Origin: Tritrichomonas musculus
Lineage: Eukaryota > Parabasalia > Tritrichomonadida > Tritrichomonadidae
Length of the DNA stretch: 64,000 bases
NCBI GenBank assembly: GCA_039105265.1
Contig: JAPFFF010000002.1
Span: forward strand, 6,882,001 to 6,946,000
Reading direction: 5' to 3'
Under the pieces are notes generated by a model. The model was not told where the DNA came from, did no database searches, and worked only from the letters and a program-made list of their open reading frames with translations. The position numbers and the translations under genes were made by a program. Of this stretch, positions 32,354 through 42,600 are shown piece by piece. How positions within the stretch are numbered: position 1 is the stretch's first letter; each line of letters opens with the position of its first letter.

Positions 32354-33178
32354 ATGAGTACCGAGCCAGTCCCTGGAATTGAACGTTTACTTCAAGTTGT
32401 TGACGAACTCAAACAGGTCGTTGCTGAACTCACAGAACAGGTGTCCCAATTGACCAAAATGCTGTGTCATATTGATGATTCGTCAGCTCTCTTTGCAGAC
32501 GATGAAGATGATGATGATGACTCACAGAGTGATGATGATGATGATGAGGAGGAGGAGGAACCTGTTGAAGGACCTATTGATGAGGAAGCTGATTGTGAGG
32601 AGAACTCTAAATGGCTCCCACTTAAGGGTTTCAATGATTATGTGATTAAGAACTATTTCCCTTACGAGATCAAGCGTGTTTCGAAAAATCGTGTTATCAA
32701 AGAATGCAAGTCTAATGGATATATTAGTATGAATCTAGTGGTTGGGAACAGACAAAAGTCTTTTAGAAAGCACATATTGATAGCACGTCAATTTATTCCC
32801 AATGATGACCCCAAAAACAAGAGATTCGTTGACCACAAAAATAAGCACCGTGATGACTATCACATATCAAATCTCCGTTGGGTAACTGCGAGCGAAAATA
32901 GCAAAAATAAATCATCATGTAGAGGTGTTGATTATGAGTACGTCACAGAAATCCCAGGTGATGCGATTGTGGTCGATTCATACGGAAAACATACTTTTGA
33001 GGACTACTACTTTCATGATAACAAATTTTACTTTCATAATGGCATCGAGTACAGAGTACTTTATATTTGCACCAACAAGAAAACTGGAAGTAAGTATGTA
33101 TATGCTGTGAACACTGATGGTAAACAAACATCGATATATTATTCAAAATTCAAGCGATTATATGGTTTGAGTGAATGA
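32354..33178 (+). CDS. NUMOD4/HNH-type endonuclease with coiled-coil N-terminus
   Basis: A 274-residue protein. Residues 8-38 form a coiled coil (IERLLQVVDELKQVVAELTE), 49-82 are an acidic linker (DDEDDDDDSQSDDDDDEEEE), and 87-130 fit a NUMOD4-type module (WLPLKGFNDYVIKNYFPYEI). Residues 140-186 carry the HNH signature seen in homing-type endonucleases: KHILIARQFIPN, FVDHKNKHRDDY with Asp160-His161, HISNLRWVTASENSKNKS with Asn173 and Asn182. The C-terminal about 85 residues are a separate domain shared with the protein at 54113-54751, so the two are one family. The likely activity is site-specific DNA nicking or cutting, which could drive copying of the element into cut sites. It is the first of three same-strand genes in the core. 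GC content is higher than in host genes. Confidence 0.82.
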   Translation: MSTEPVPGIERLLQVVDELKQVVAELTEQVSQLTKMLCHIDDSSALFADDEDDDDDSQSDDDDDEEEEEPVEGPIDEEADCEENSKWLPLKGFNDYVIKNYFPYEIKRVSKNRVIKECKSNGYISMNLVVGNRQKSFRKHILIARQFIPNDDPKNKRFVDHKNKHRDDYHISNLRWVTASENSKNKSSCRGVDYEYVTEIPGDAIVVDSYGKHTFEDYYFHDNKFYFHNGIEYRVLYICTNKKTGSKYVYAVNTDGKQTSIYYSKFKRLYGLSE

Positions 33179-33541
33179 ATACAAATAAATTATTTTTGCA
33201 TCCACAGTCTAGGGAGTACAATCGCGGTTAGTCGCAGACAATTCAACTACATAGTATTATGGGTCATTTTGGGGTCATTTTGGGGTCAAAATTGTTAAAG
33301 TTGAGGTGATCGAAAAACAAATTTGCAAATCTCTTGTGTAATCGTTCGAACAACATGAAATGGACTCTGTGTATCGTCAGTTGTGTGATCCATTAACAAA
33401 CTACTCGATGATCCTCGATGATCCTCGATATTTTCATTTATATTTATTCATTTGTGTTCATACAGATTTGTTCTAATTTATTCCAATATGAATTCATATG
33501 ACAATGTGTGGATACAATTATGCATTTTTGTCGATACATAA
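33179..33541 (+). promoter_or_regulatory. Intergenic stretch between two core genes
   Basis: About 360 bp with GGGTCATTTTGGGGTCATTT (a 12-bp direct repeat) near 33260 and a duplicated CGATGATCCT near 33405-33425. It may hold the promoter of the next gene; no initiator-like motif lies close to the ATG at 33542. Confidence 0.35.
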
Positions 33542-34192
33542 ATGGAGAATGTTTATTCGAATACTCTGACAGAACAACAATATGATTCACAACGGAACTT
33601 CGTTCCTGAGGGCTCTACTGAGGTCGCTACGCCGAACCCAACGAATGATCCAACGAACAAGGAATTATTTGATGAATTCTATGGGTATCTCAATAATAAG
33701 GACGTCAGGGGTGCCCGTAAGATGCTTCGTGAATACAACATATTCAATAATCTCAAATCGAGAAAACTCAATGAAGATTACGACCTTGATGGATATAAAT
33801 TTACGAAACGTAATGGGGAGTTGACTCTATACAAACCACCTGTAGCTAAACCTAATGTATCTACTAATGAAACCAATCACGGTACTCTCGAATCCCCGAT
33901 GAGTGTAATCAAACAGAAGCGAATATCCACGCCTCTAATAGACCAAGTACCAAATATTGATAACTCAGTAGAGCATCATATGTTCTACCAATATGACATC
34001 CCCAAACAAAATTCTAAAAGGATTCATGTCTTAGAAAATATGGTGAATCAGCTAGAGAACATGTATGCGAATTCTAAAAATAGGATAGATACGATATTTT
34101 ACGTTATGAACGAGTATCGCAATACACTTAACGAAGTCATCGATTTCGTCAACAGATTGTGCGCCAGTTCTAAGTACCCGAACAGATATTAA
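33542..34192 (+). CDS. Unknown 216-aa protein of the HNH element
   Basis: I do not recognise this protein. Residues 38-85 look helical (LFDEFYGYLNNKDVRGARKM, LREYNIFNNLKS), followed by a short YKFTKRNGELTLYKP strand pair, a disordered middle, and a C-terminal coiled coil (RIHVLENMVNQLENMYANSK). Near the N-terminus QRNFVPEGSTEVATPNP is encoded by the start of the element's own hairpin repeat (GGAACTTCGTTCC at 33594-33606), so the repeat has been taken into the reading frame. A DNA-binding or structural role is possible but unsupported. Confidence 0.65.
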   Translation: MENVYSNTLTEQQYDSQRNFVPEGSTEVATPNPTNDPTNKELFDEFYGYLNNKDVRGARKMLREYNIFNNLKSRKLNEDYDLDGYKFTKRNGELTLYKPPVAKPNVSTNETNHGTLESPMSVIKQKRISTPLIDQVPNIDNSVEHHMFYQYDIPKQNSKRIHVLENMVNQLENMYANSKNRIDTIFYVMNEYRNTLNEVIDFVNRLCASSKYPNRY

Positions 34193-34214
34193 ATGTTTAT
34201 TTTTGGGGGTCACT

Positions 34215-34470
34215 GCATTTTGGGTTGTCCAGGTGTCCAAGTGTCCAGTTGTCCCCTTATCTATAAATTTGGTGATTGAATCCAGGAACACCCAGGAACA
34301 GGAACACTAATTAAACCCTTACGAATCACTTCGAAACATAAGGTCATGAGCTAGTCCAAATATGTGTTCCCAAAGGTGATCCTATTATCTAGGAACACTT
34401 CGCTTCGGCATGAAATGCCTTGGCAGCCTCGGACAACTTGTTGACCTCAGGAACGAAGTTCCGTTGCACT
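34215..34470. repeat. Internal copy of the inner arm
   Basis: The stretch from TTGTCCAGGTGTCC and TTGTCCCCTTATCTATAAAT through CGAATCACTTCGAAACATAA to GACCTCAGGAACGAAGTTCC repeats, in the same orientation, the right inner arm at 34813-35050. It lies after the 216-aa gene; the full arm lies after the 77-aa gene, so each of the two genes is followed by the same cassette. Confidence 0.8.
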
Positions 34471-34536
34471 CAATAACTCCATTATTTGAAAATTAGTCTT
34501 GACAACACATTTTTGAGAATATTTTGTTTTATCGAA

Positions 34537-34770
34537 ATGGAGGGTGACTCTATATTTACATTCAACGGTTGCACAATATATGATTACGATGATCATGTTT
34601 TAATCAAGGCTCCTCGTGGGAGAGTATATGAGTATTCCACGATAGAAGGAAGACATTGTTTTATGTTCCCAGGCAAGTTCCTCAATAAATATCGTAGGCT
34701 GTTTTACAATAAACGAGGTGATGATGATATATTGTATTGCATGACAATATCGGCGGCTCTAGATGACTAA
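34537..34770 (+). CDS. Unknown 77-aa protein of the HNH element
   Basis: A small protein starting MEGDSIFTFNGCTIYDYDDH. It looks like a compact beta domain (HVLIKAPRGRVYEYSTIEGR, HCFMFPGKFLNKYRRLFYNK). The open frame runs 17 codons further upstream but the only ATG is at 34537. I do not recognise the family. It is flanked on both sides by copies of the element's repeat cassette. Confidence 0.55.
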   Translation: MEGDSIFTFNGCTIYDYDDHVLIKAPRGRVYEYSTIEGRHCFMFPGKFLNKYRRLFYNKRGDDDILYCMTISAALDD

Positions 34771-34786
34771 CAAAAATAATACTCAA

Positions 34787-35650
34787 CTCAATATTTTTGT
34801 ATACATTTTTGTGTTGTCCAGTTGTCCAGGTGTCCCCTTATCTATTAATTTGGAGTTTGAATCCAGGAACACCCAGGAACAGGAACACCTTAGAAACCCT
34901 TACGAATCACTTCGAAACATAAGGTCATATGTGAGTCCAAATAGGTGTTCCCATAAGCGTTCCCATTGAGTAAGAACACATTCTAAGCTTCGGCATGAAA
35001 TGCCTCGGCGGAGCCTCGGACAACTTTGTTGACCTCAGGAACGAAGTTCCGTTGCTCCATTAGCTTGTGCCATTAGCTTCGGCATGAAATGCCTCGGCGG
35101 AGCCTCGGACAACTTTGTTGACCTCAGGAACGAAGTTCCGTTGCTCCATAGGTGGTCCCATAAGTGGGCTATAGGTGGTCCATATGCGGCCTATTTTTGG
35201 AATTTGTATGGGCCCAAATATGGGCGTTTTATGGGCGTTTTGGGGTGGATTCACTATGGGCACAAAATGGGGAACTCTATGTGGCCCCCGAATATGGGTC
35301 CGAATGTGGGGTCAAATGCAGGTTCAGAATATGGGGCTGTGGGTGTATGCTATTTTTGATATTTAGAAGGGGGCCAAAAAGGGGTCATTTAAGGCGTTTT
35401 AAGTGGGGATTTATCTGGTCCCGATTATTGATACCCCTTCACTACTTAGGATTATAATACCACAAAAGCAAATTAATTAATATTTCATATATATTTATTA
35501 AAATTTAAGATATTTGTATTTTAATTTAAGGGACTAGTTTCCAATTTGAATTAAAATATTCTATGTGTTCTCACAAAAAAACAAGGTATTTTTTTTGACT
35601 GAAAACTATATTAAATAGTTTGATCTAGATTTTAATATTCACATATTATT
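34787..35650. repeat. Right inverted arm
   Basis: Inverted partner of the left arm. It starts near TTTTTGTATACATTTTTGTG and ends near AATATTCACATATTATT. It carries two inverted copies of the hairpin repeat and the GC-rich stretch with words such as TGGGCCCAAATATGGGCG. Confidence 0.85.
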
Positions 35651-36130
35651 TTATTTATACATCAAATATGCTAGGTTAATAAAAAAAAACTTGATAATAT
35701 AATAATTTTCTATTGTTAAAAGAAAAAACGAAATATTTTTTTAATAGGGGCTACAACGATAAGAATTTGTCAAAAAATTGAAAGAAAAATTAAATATCTG
35801 ATGAATTTATTAATAAAGGTAACAAATATCATCTATATAAATTCACAAATATAAATTATTGCTCAATTTTTTAAAATATCTGTTAGCAGTGGAGATATCA
35901 CTTTTTGAAATTGAGAAGGTTTGTTTAATTTTTTTGAAAAAAAAAATATTTGTAATATTTTTGCTTTTTTTTGTAATTATTTATTTCTATACAATTAAAT
36001 CTATTAAACATCATTTAAAAATAAATAAACCATTCATTTTACGTTCAAATTTCAATTCAATTCGAACCGAAAAATCAATATAAAATTTTATTTGTAACAA
36101 AAATTCAATTAAATTTTACATAATGTAAAT
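35651..36130. other. AT-rich spacer, no gene
   Basis: Host-like AT-rich sequence between the right arm and a tandem repeat. A hydrophobic 74-codon open stretch here (35859-36083) lacks an ATG at its start and has the composition of chance A/T-rich frames. Confidence 0.5.
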
Positions 36131-36133
36131 TTT

Positions 36134-36294
36134 TCGTTCACATCAGATGTTATAGTTGGATCGTTCACATCAGATGTTATAGTTGGATCGTTCACATCAG
36201 ATGTTATAGTTGGATCGTTCACATCAGATGTTATAGTTGGATCGTTCACGATAGATGTTATAGTTGGATCGTTTACATCAGATGTAGTTAGATA
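36134..36294. repeat. 27-bp tandem repeat, six units
   Basis: TTCACATCAGATGTTATAGT plus TGGATCG repeated at 36134, 36161, 36188, 36215, 36242 and 36269. The first four units are identical; the fifth and sixth have changes. Confidence 0.95.
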
Positions 36295-36346
36295 TGTTAA
36301 GGAGGGCTCACCAAAGTTCGCCCATCCTTAACTTTTGAAGAAATGA

Positions 36347-36697
36347 AACCCCCTCCAACCCCCTTCCAGCAAATTTCAAACTCCATTTAAAATAGCCCCA
36401 AAAATAGAATGTAAACAAGCCCTCTATCATAATTATTTTCAACAATTGGAAAACGTTGAAAAATTTTCATTGTTATGCATTAAAATTAATTATTTCTTAA
36501 ATAATGGTTCTTTTTTCGAAAAGCCAAAAATAATTAAAACTGTAATTTCAATGATTCGTAAATGTAAAAAAGATTTTAATAGCATTTTTATAAGTTTAAG
36601 CGACTCTTTGAAAAGTTATATTAATGCCGAGACTAATTTACATGATGAAATTGTATCATGTTTGGAATTCATGGGTGTTACAGATATATCTGATTGA
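36347..36697 (+). pseudogene. Gene fragment, possibly the N-terminal part of an ankyrin-type protein
   Basis: An open stretch without an ATG, reading LCIKINYFLNNGSFFEKPKI, VISMIRKCKKDFNSIFISLS and INAETNLHDEIVSCLEFMGV. The helical pattern is like the non-ankyrin head of trichomonad ankyrin proteins, but I cannot prove it. It ends in a stop after VTDISD and nothing in frame follows. Taken as a truncated host gene. Confidence 0.35.
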
Positions 36698-37178
36698 TTT
36701 AAATATCCACTTTTTGAATAAATGATTACTCTAATGCCACTTGTCTAAATAAATATTTGAATATTTCAGAAAAAGTTTTAAAAAATTAAGAAAATTTGTT
36801 GCTATAAATTGAATTATCCAATTATGTTTTGATAAATGAATAAGAGAAATCAAAAACAATTATAAAAATCATAAAAACTGAAAACAAAAGCTTGAAGACG
36901 ATTTTCGCTGAATAAAAAGAAAGATTATTTGTATTAGAAAATAATTCAACTATGTCATAAAATCCAAAGAAATTAGATTTTGCATTTTGATTTGATAACT
37001 CAATAGGTTTGCAAATTAATTTGGCTTTTAAACCACAATTTCATGTGGATATTTATTTATCTTATACTAAAATTTATTCAAACAAAGCAAAAGAAAAGAT
37101 AATACATATTTATATTGTACTTGATAAAAAGAATAAAATTCAGAAAGCACTTTTCTGAAGGGAAATAAACATATAAGC

Positions 37179-38340
37179 CTATATTGTTTCGTTAATTTCA
37201 CATTTTTCGAGAATTAAAACACAATTCTGATAATAATCATCTGATATATCATTTGAAGTCTTATACACTGAATCTATCTCATGGTCAACACCATCAATAT
37301 CTGTATATTTACATATCATATGCGTTCCCTCATGATATCGAGTATAAGAAGTAGTAAATCTTAATGGTTTGTCAGGATCATCTAATAATACTTCTTTACT
37401 AGTTATAAGTAATGATAAATTATTATGGTAAATCATTTACTTTTTTATGTTGTGATAAGACATCTTTTATGGAATATGAACTTAAATCCACTAATATATT
37501 TCCTTGATTTCTATTTTCTTACGCAGTTAATAGGAATATATTTAGTTTTAGGAACTTTAACATAGTGTATGATTGTATTTAAATGTTGCTAAGCATGTTG
37601 TTCTGTAAAGCCATGTCTTTTTGCTGGAGGAAAAAAATTTATTGGGGTTTTCAATGGATAAGAATGATAAAATTCATCAATTGTATTAAATTATTTTTAA
37701 ATTATTTTATGTATAAATATTTTATATGTAAAGCATCTTAGAGTAAGGCAAGAATTGAATTTTCATAACAAATGATTGGTTCTTAGGTATCATAATAGGA
37801 ATGCTTTTATGACATCCTGAATAGAACTCAACCCAGAATTGTTGGTCATTTGAGTTCAGTTTATATAATTTAATAGAATAAAATTTACAGAACTATCACC
37901 TATATAATTATGTGCTGACTGTTCTGCAATTGATGAATATATTTTAAATAGTTGTCTATCCCAAACATTATAGAAGTCTAATAGCTCGAGGCATTTATCT
38001 TTATAGTTATCAGGATGTTTTTGGTATGGCTTATATCAGATATTCATAAGGTTTGTAAAGTCATCTTTATTATATAAATCTTGAACTTTGTATAATACAA
38101 AGTACCAAATACATCATCATCATCATCATCATTATCATAAACTGGTGAATAAGTTGTTTCTAAAGTAAGATTCAAAAGGCCTGTGACAAATTTTTTCAAT
38201 ACGTAAAGGTCAAATTTTCTCATTTTAAAGGTCAATAATGACCAAGTAGAATGCAAGATTTTCAGAGAAACATTGAAAAAAATTGAATGTTGTCCCAAGC
38301 ATTTTGAATCCAACTTTAGAGTAGGTGTTGGTGATGGTTC
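37179..38340 (-). pseudogene. Broken gene of unknown family
   Basis: The minus strand reads as coding over more than 1 kb, but frame changes and stops split it. Pieces include LGQHSIFFNVSLKILHSTWS, then VEFYSGCHKSIPIMIPKNQS, then TPINFFPPAKRHGFTEQHA, and finally the open 85-codon part at 37179-37436 (MIYHNNLSLLITSKEVLLDD, FTTSYTRYHEGTHMICKYTD). The 85-codon part alone could be mistaken for a gene. I do not recognise the family. At least four breaks are apparent. Confidence 0.5.
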
Positions 38341-38519
38341 TAGTTCAGACAGAATATATATATATCATAATTAAGAAGAAATGAACCGTTTCCGTTTATT
38401 AGTTTGAATGCTTATTGGACATTTTTTGAATTTTTGAAAAACAATCGATACTGAAAAAGTTTATTTAGCAAAGAAAAAAAGTTTTTTGATTCATGAAGAA
38501 ATATTAATTTTTATTAGAA

Positions 38520-38862
38520 ATGAGAAAATCTGCTGAATATATATTATCAGCTTATTCATTCATCAAAGAATATCCATTAGAAAAGTTGCTTGATATTGGT
38601 TATCAATCAAAAGAGGGAGATCCAATTCGGTCGTTCGAAGAAAACGATTAATTCAGTTATGTCATGAAGCACGTTCATTCTTTGAGAAAGAAGATAATGT
38701 TCTTGAAATAAATGATGATTTAATTATAATTGGAGATATTCATGGAAGTTTTCTAGATTTACTAAGAATTCTCAAGTATGTTCAAGAGAATGATAACAAA
38801 GTTCTTTTCCTTGGAGATTATGTTGATCGAGGTGATTTTTCACTTGAAAGTATCAAGGCATG
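38520..38862 (+). pseudogene. PP1-like serine/threonine phosphatase, broken and cut short
   Basis: The N-terminal third of a PPP-family phosphatase. MRKSAEYILSAYSFIKEYPL opens the frame; about 125 bp later the frame changes, and IQLCHEARSFFEKEDNVLEI, LIIIGDIHGSFLDLLRIL and KVLFLGDYVDRGDFSLESIK follow. GDIHG and GDYVDRG are the first two metal-binding motifs of PP1/PP2A enzymes; the GNHE and later motifs are missing because the sequence stops abruptly at about 38862. The abrupt end next to unrelated sequence indicates that an insertion or rearrangement removed the rest. Confidence 0.85.
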
Positions 38863-39160
38863 ATTTGTTGATGATAATCTCAGTGCCACATACACTGACA
38901 TCATCCCCTTTGAACATAGCTTTGGCCATTCGTTTGATATCTTCATTCGGGGTCATTGCAATGGGTAGGTTATCAACAAATACCCAACGCTTCTTCTTAT
39001 CTTGATATATCTTGCTGACCTGCCTCCATGAATGCTTGTTGCGACGAACGAGATGAAGTATCGCAAAATCCCTATTTTTGATAAATTCCTCAAACCTATT
39101 TTTGGGAAGATCCTCAAGCCATATCATATATCGGTAGCTATTTTTGTGATCCTTGGCGAC
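38863..39160 (-). CDS. Cut-off reading frame of unknown family
   Basis: On the minus strand the frame is open across the whole stretch, with no stop at the upstream side: NSYRYMIWLEDLPKNRFEEF, FAILHLVRRNKHSWRQVSKI, KKRWVFVDNLPIAMTPNEDI, FKGDDVSVCGTEIIINKSCL. It is real-looking coding sequence, with higher GC than neighbouring host and Polinton genes and closer to the HNH element in composition. Both ends look truncated: one by the phosphatase junction at 38862, the other near 39161. I do not recognise the protein. Confidence 0.45.
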
Positions 39161-39619
39161 AGTAGTGTATAGAGAGCATCATAGACCCCCAGAAGCACGA
39201 ACTACTGATTTGATATAATATCATTGAGATTCATATGTTGTACTCAATGTTGTTTATCACATTCTCTTCAATACGCACAAACTACTTATTCATTTCTTTC
39301 AGTCCATCATGTCATCATTCAAGTGATAATTATTTTTTATTTTTTTCACTCCATGAATTAATTTTTTATTTCCACCCAAATGCGATACGATTACCAATCA
39401 CTTAAAAATATTAACAGCGAAGATATTATTACATTAATCAATTCTATCAATACACTTTTCAATGCAAATCTACCAATTACAACAACTGCTAAAACTGAAG
39501 CTTGGAATAGAAGGAAAAACGTAGAAGTATTATGTGATTGGCTTAATAATCGTAATGCCCAATGATTTATTAAAAATGATTTACCAAACGCAGAAGAAAT
39601 AGATGATTTCATTATACAT

Positions 39620-42600
39620 GTGCATAAACTTAAACGAATATTGGATGATTCACATGAACAGCACTACCAAGATATACTCAAACGTGATGATTACTTTGAA
39701 GAAGATATTAATGAAGAAGATGAACTCTATTTCAACACAAAACAACAACAAATCGAGAGAGAATTCGAGATAAAAGAAGCTATTAATAGGGCTTATGAAG
39801 CAGTTGATGATGCAATACAATTAATCAAAGAACAAAAACATCCAGTTTTACAGAAGACTGAGAGATTAATCATCCCCGAGGCTCCATTAATCAAAAATCA
39901 TCAAAAACAATACTTTCCAGAGAATGAAGAAATATATGAATACCTCAATAAATGCGCACACAATTTCACATCAAAACATAGTGATTTCCTTATGATTAAC
40001 GAGCCACATGATTTCGATAGAGCTGTAAATGAATGGAATCACTATAATAAATATCCATCTGAAAATACTATACAACGCAAAGACAGTGGCAAGCCGATAA
40101 CAACATATTATTTCAATCAAATTGCATCATTAGATAATATCTTTGAGTGTCTTCACAATGTATACAAGAAAGAGCTGAAACCATTTAAGATTCATTTTCA
40201 ACTTTCAGGAGTCTTCGAAACATACACTTATGATTTTGAATCATTAGAAGAGAAATACGAATATAAAGCTAAAGACATTATTTGGAAAAACTATCAATCA
40301 ATGATACCTATCATTATCAGTAAACTTGAAGACCTTGATATTGTTAAACTCTATATTGAATCTGTTTTACACTCTTATGAAACAGAATCATCAAGCACAA
40401 AACTTACATTAGTTGGTTCAATAGCTTTTACAGTTTCAAGAATGAGAAAGATAACTGGTCGCATAAAGGATTTACCAATAGAATTCATCAAAAATGATTT
40501 CATAATTTGTGATAATGAAGATGATAAACTATGTTTCTTCAGATTCTTAGCTGTATGCTTAAACGAAAAACTTGCTGACACATCAATTTATGATTGCGCA
40601 AAACGAACTAAAATCGCTAAGAAACTACTTCTTAAAGAACACAATATTATATACAACACAAAGATTCCAAATGAAGGTAAGAAAATACTTAATGAATTCG
40701 AAGGTGTTTCAATGGAGCAGATGAAAGATTTAGCACAAAAGAATCACATCAATGTTAACATATATGAGTTTCACAAGACAGATTCTGAGCAATATTATGA
40801 TTTATCAGAGCAGTGGTTTTTCGATAAAACATTTACAACATATTCTGCATTACTTTACTCTCAAAATCAAATCATCCATATAATGTACATCAAGAATCCT
40901 GAAAAGCTTACCCAAATACATATCTGCCCTAAATGTAATTCATATATTCATTATGGTTCAAAGAATTTTAACAGGTTTGATTCTCATGTTAAACACTGTG
41001 ATGGTGTATTTAAAAAGAACTTCATACCAGTTAAAGAAGCTTTACCTTATTGTCCTCATATATTGAATAACCCTGTTTATGAATACTGTTTAGCATACAA
41101 TCTTCAATGGAAACCTGAAATATACTATATAACATATGATTTCGAAACAATGGAGCAATCAATAAATAAATCAATCTCTGATTCAACAACAATAAATTCA
41201 AGGTTAATTCCGTTGTCAGTTTCATCTTGTGTGAAATCATCAAACGGCTTGACAACAAAGAATTTCTCATTAAGAGACTCTCAAGAGTTCATACCACAAT
41301 GGATAAAATGGTTGTTCGAGCAATCAATGAAAGTCTATGCAGATAAGATATCATATTATGAATCATTCTTACCAGATACCTCTATTAACAAAAATATGAA
41401 TGTAATTACTGTATTAGGGTTTAACTCATCACGTTTTGACAGCAATTTATTTAAACAATATTTTAATCATTCTTTCTGGAAAGTCGAACAAAATTCAATA
41501 ATTGGCACCCTATCTTCATTAAAACAATTCATTCTCACATCAGATAATCATCCAACTAAATTGAGATTCATAGATGCTCAATCATTTGTTGCAGGAGGTA
41601 CATTAAAGCAATTTGGCGAAGATTTTGGCAACAATAATAGTGAAAAAGGTGTGTTTCCTTACGAAGCAATCAACGACAAGAACTACAATGAAGTATTATC
41701 AAAATCAGAACCATTTTCATATGATGATTTTTATAGCTATCTCAATCAAAAGAATCCTCTCACTAAAGAAGAATATGATGCTTATCTTGAAGATTCAAAA
41801 CGTTTTGCAACACGATGGGACTACCTATTAGCATACAATGATAATGATGTTGAAATGATGATTAAACCTATTGATAATCTAATAGCACTCAATGCTCAAT
41901 ACAACGTTGATTTACTTTCAAATCTCTCATTATCAAAGAATGCATCATGCATCAAATATGCTTTGGCTTATAAAGATTTTGACGAGTGGATGCGAGGCTC
42001 TGGCGAAGACAGCAATCCAAGGAACAACATTGGGATTACAAATAAATATAATACATTCAAACCAAGTAAGAAATGGTGGCAATATAAATGTGATAGTTAT
42101 TATAATCAAGATGAGAAATACAATAGATTAAACCCTAAAAAACCACAACGAGATTTAACAAAATGTGTGTCAGAAAATGATTTCGAAGCTTTTATGAAAA
42201 TGTATGACGACCCAAATAAAGGGAAATGCCATTTATGTCATGAACATTTTACTTATCAAAATAAGCCTACATTAGATAGAATTGACAATAATAAAGGTCA
42301 TCAAATTGATAACTGCTTATTAGCATGTGCTGAATGTAATAAACTTCGTAAACGTGATGACCCTAAAATAACAGCTCTAAGAATCCAATTAAAAAAATAT
42401 TGTAAATTACATCATTTACCAACACTCATCAACGATGAACGTGAATATTATTCAATAAGAAATGCTATCACAGGAGGACTCTCTAATGTAATGCATCGAG
42501 TAAACATTAAAGATGAGACTCATATTAATAAATTTCGCTATATTGACAATAAAGGAGTTTTGTCATATGATACTTCTAATGTTCAATCTCATGTTGTTGG

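Larger units (their letters stand above)
31087..35650. mobile_element. Long-inverted-repeat element with an HNH endonuclease gene
   Basis: The outer 590 bp or so on each side (about 31087-31680 and 35060-35650) are near-perfect inverted copies; a second inner inverted block follows (32100-32294 and 34787-34990). The left arm is longer because of a minisatellite and an extra repeat copy. The first about 205 bp of each arm are AT-rich; at AGTAGTGAAGGGG (31291, complement at 35446) the sequence turns GC-rich. The 2.5-kb core holds three same-strand genes, one with NUMOD4 and HNH-like motifs. No transposase, integrase or polymerase motif was found. I could not find a target-site duplication, so the ends are approximate. 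It may be a new element type, a non-autonomous passenger, or a palindromic rearrangement. Confidence 0.75.
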
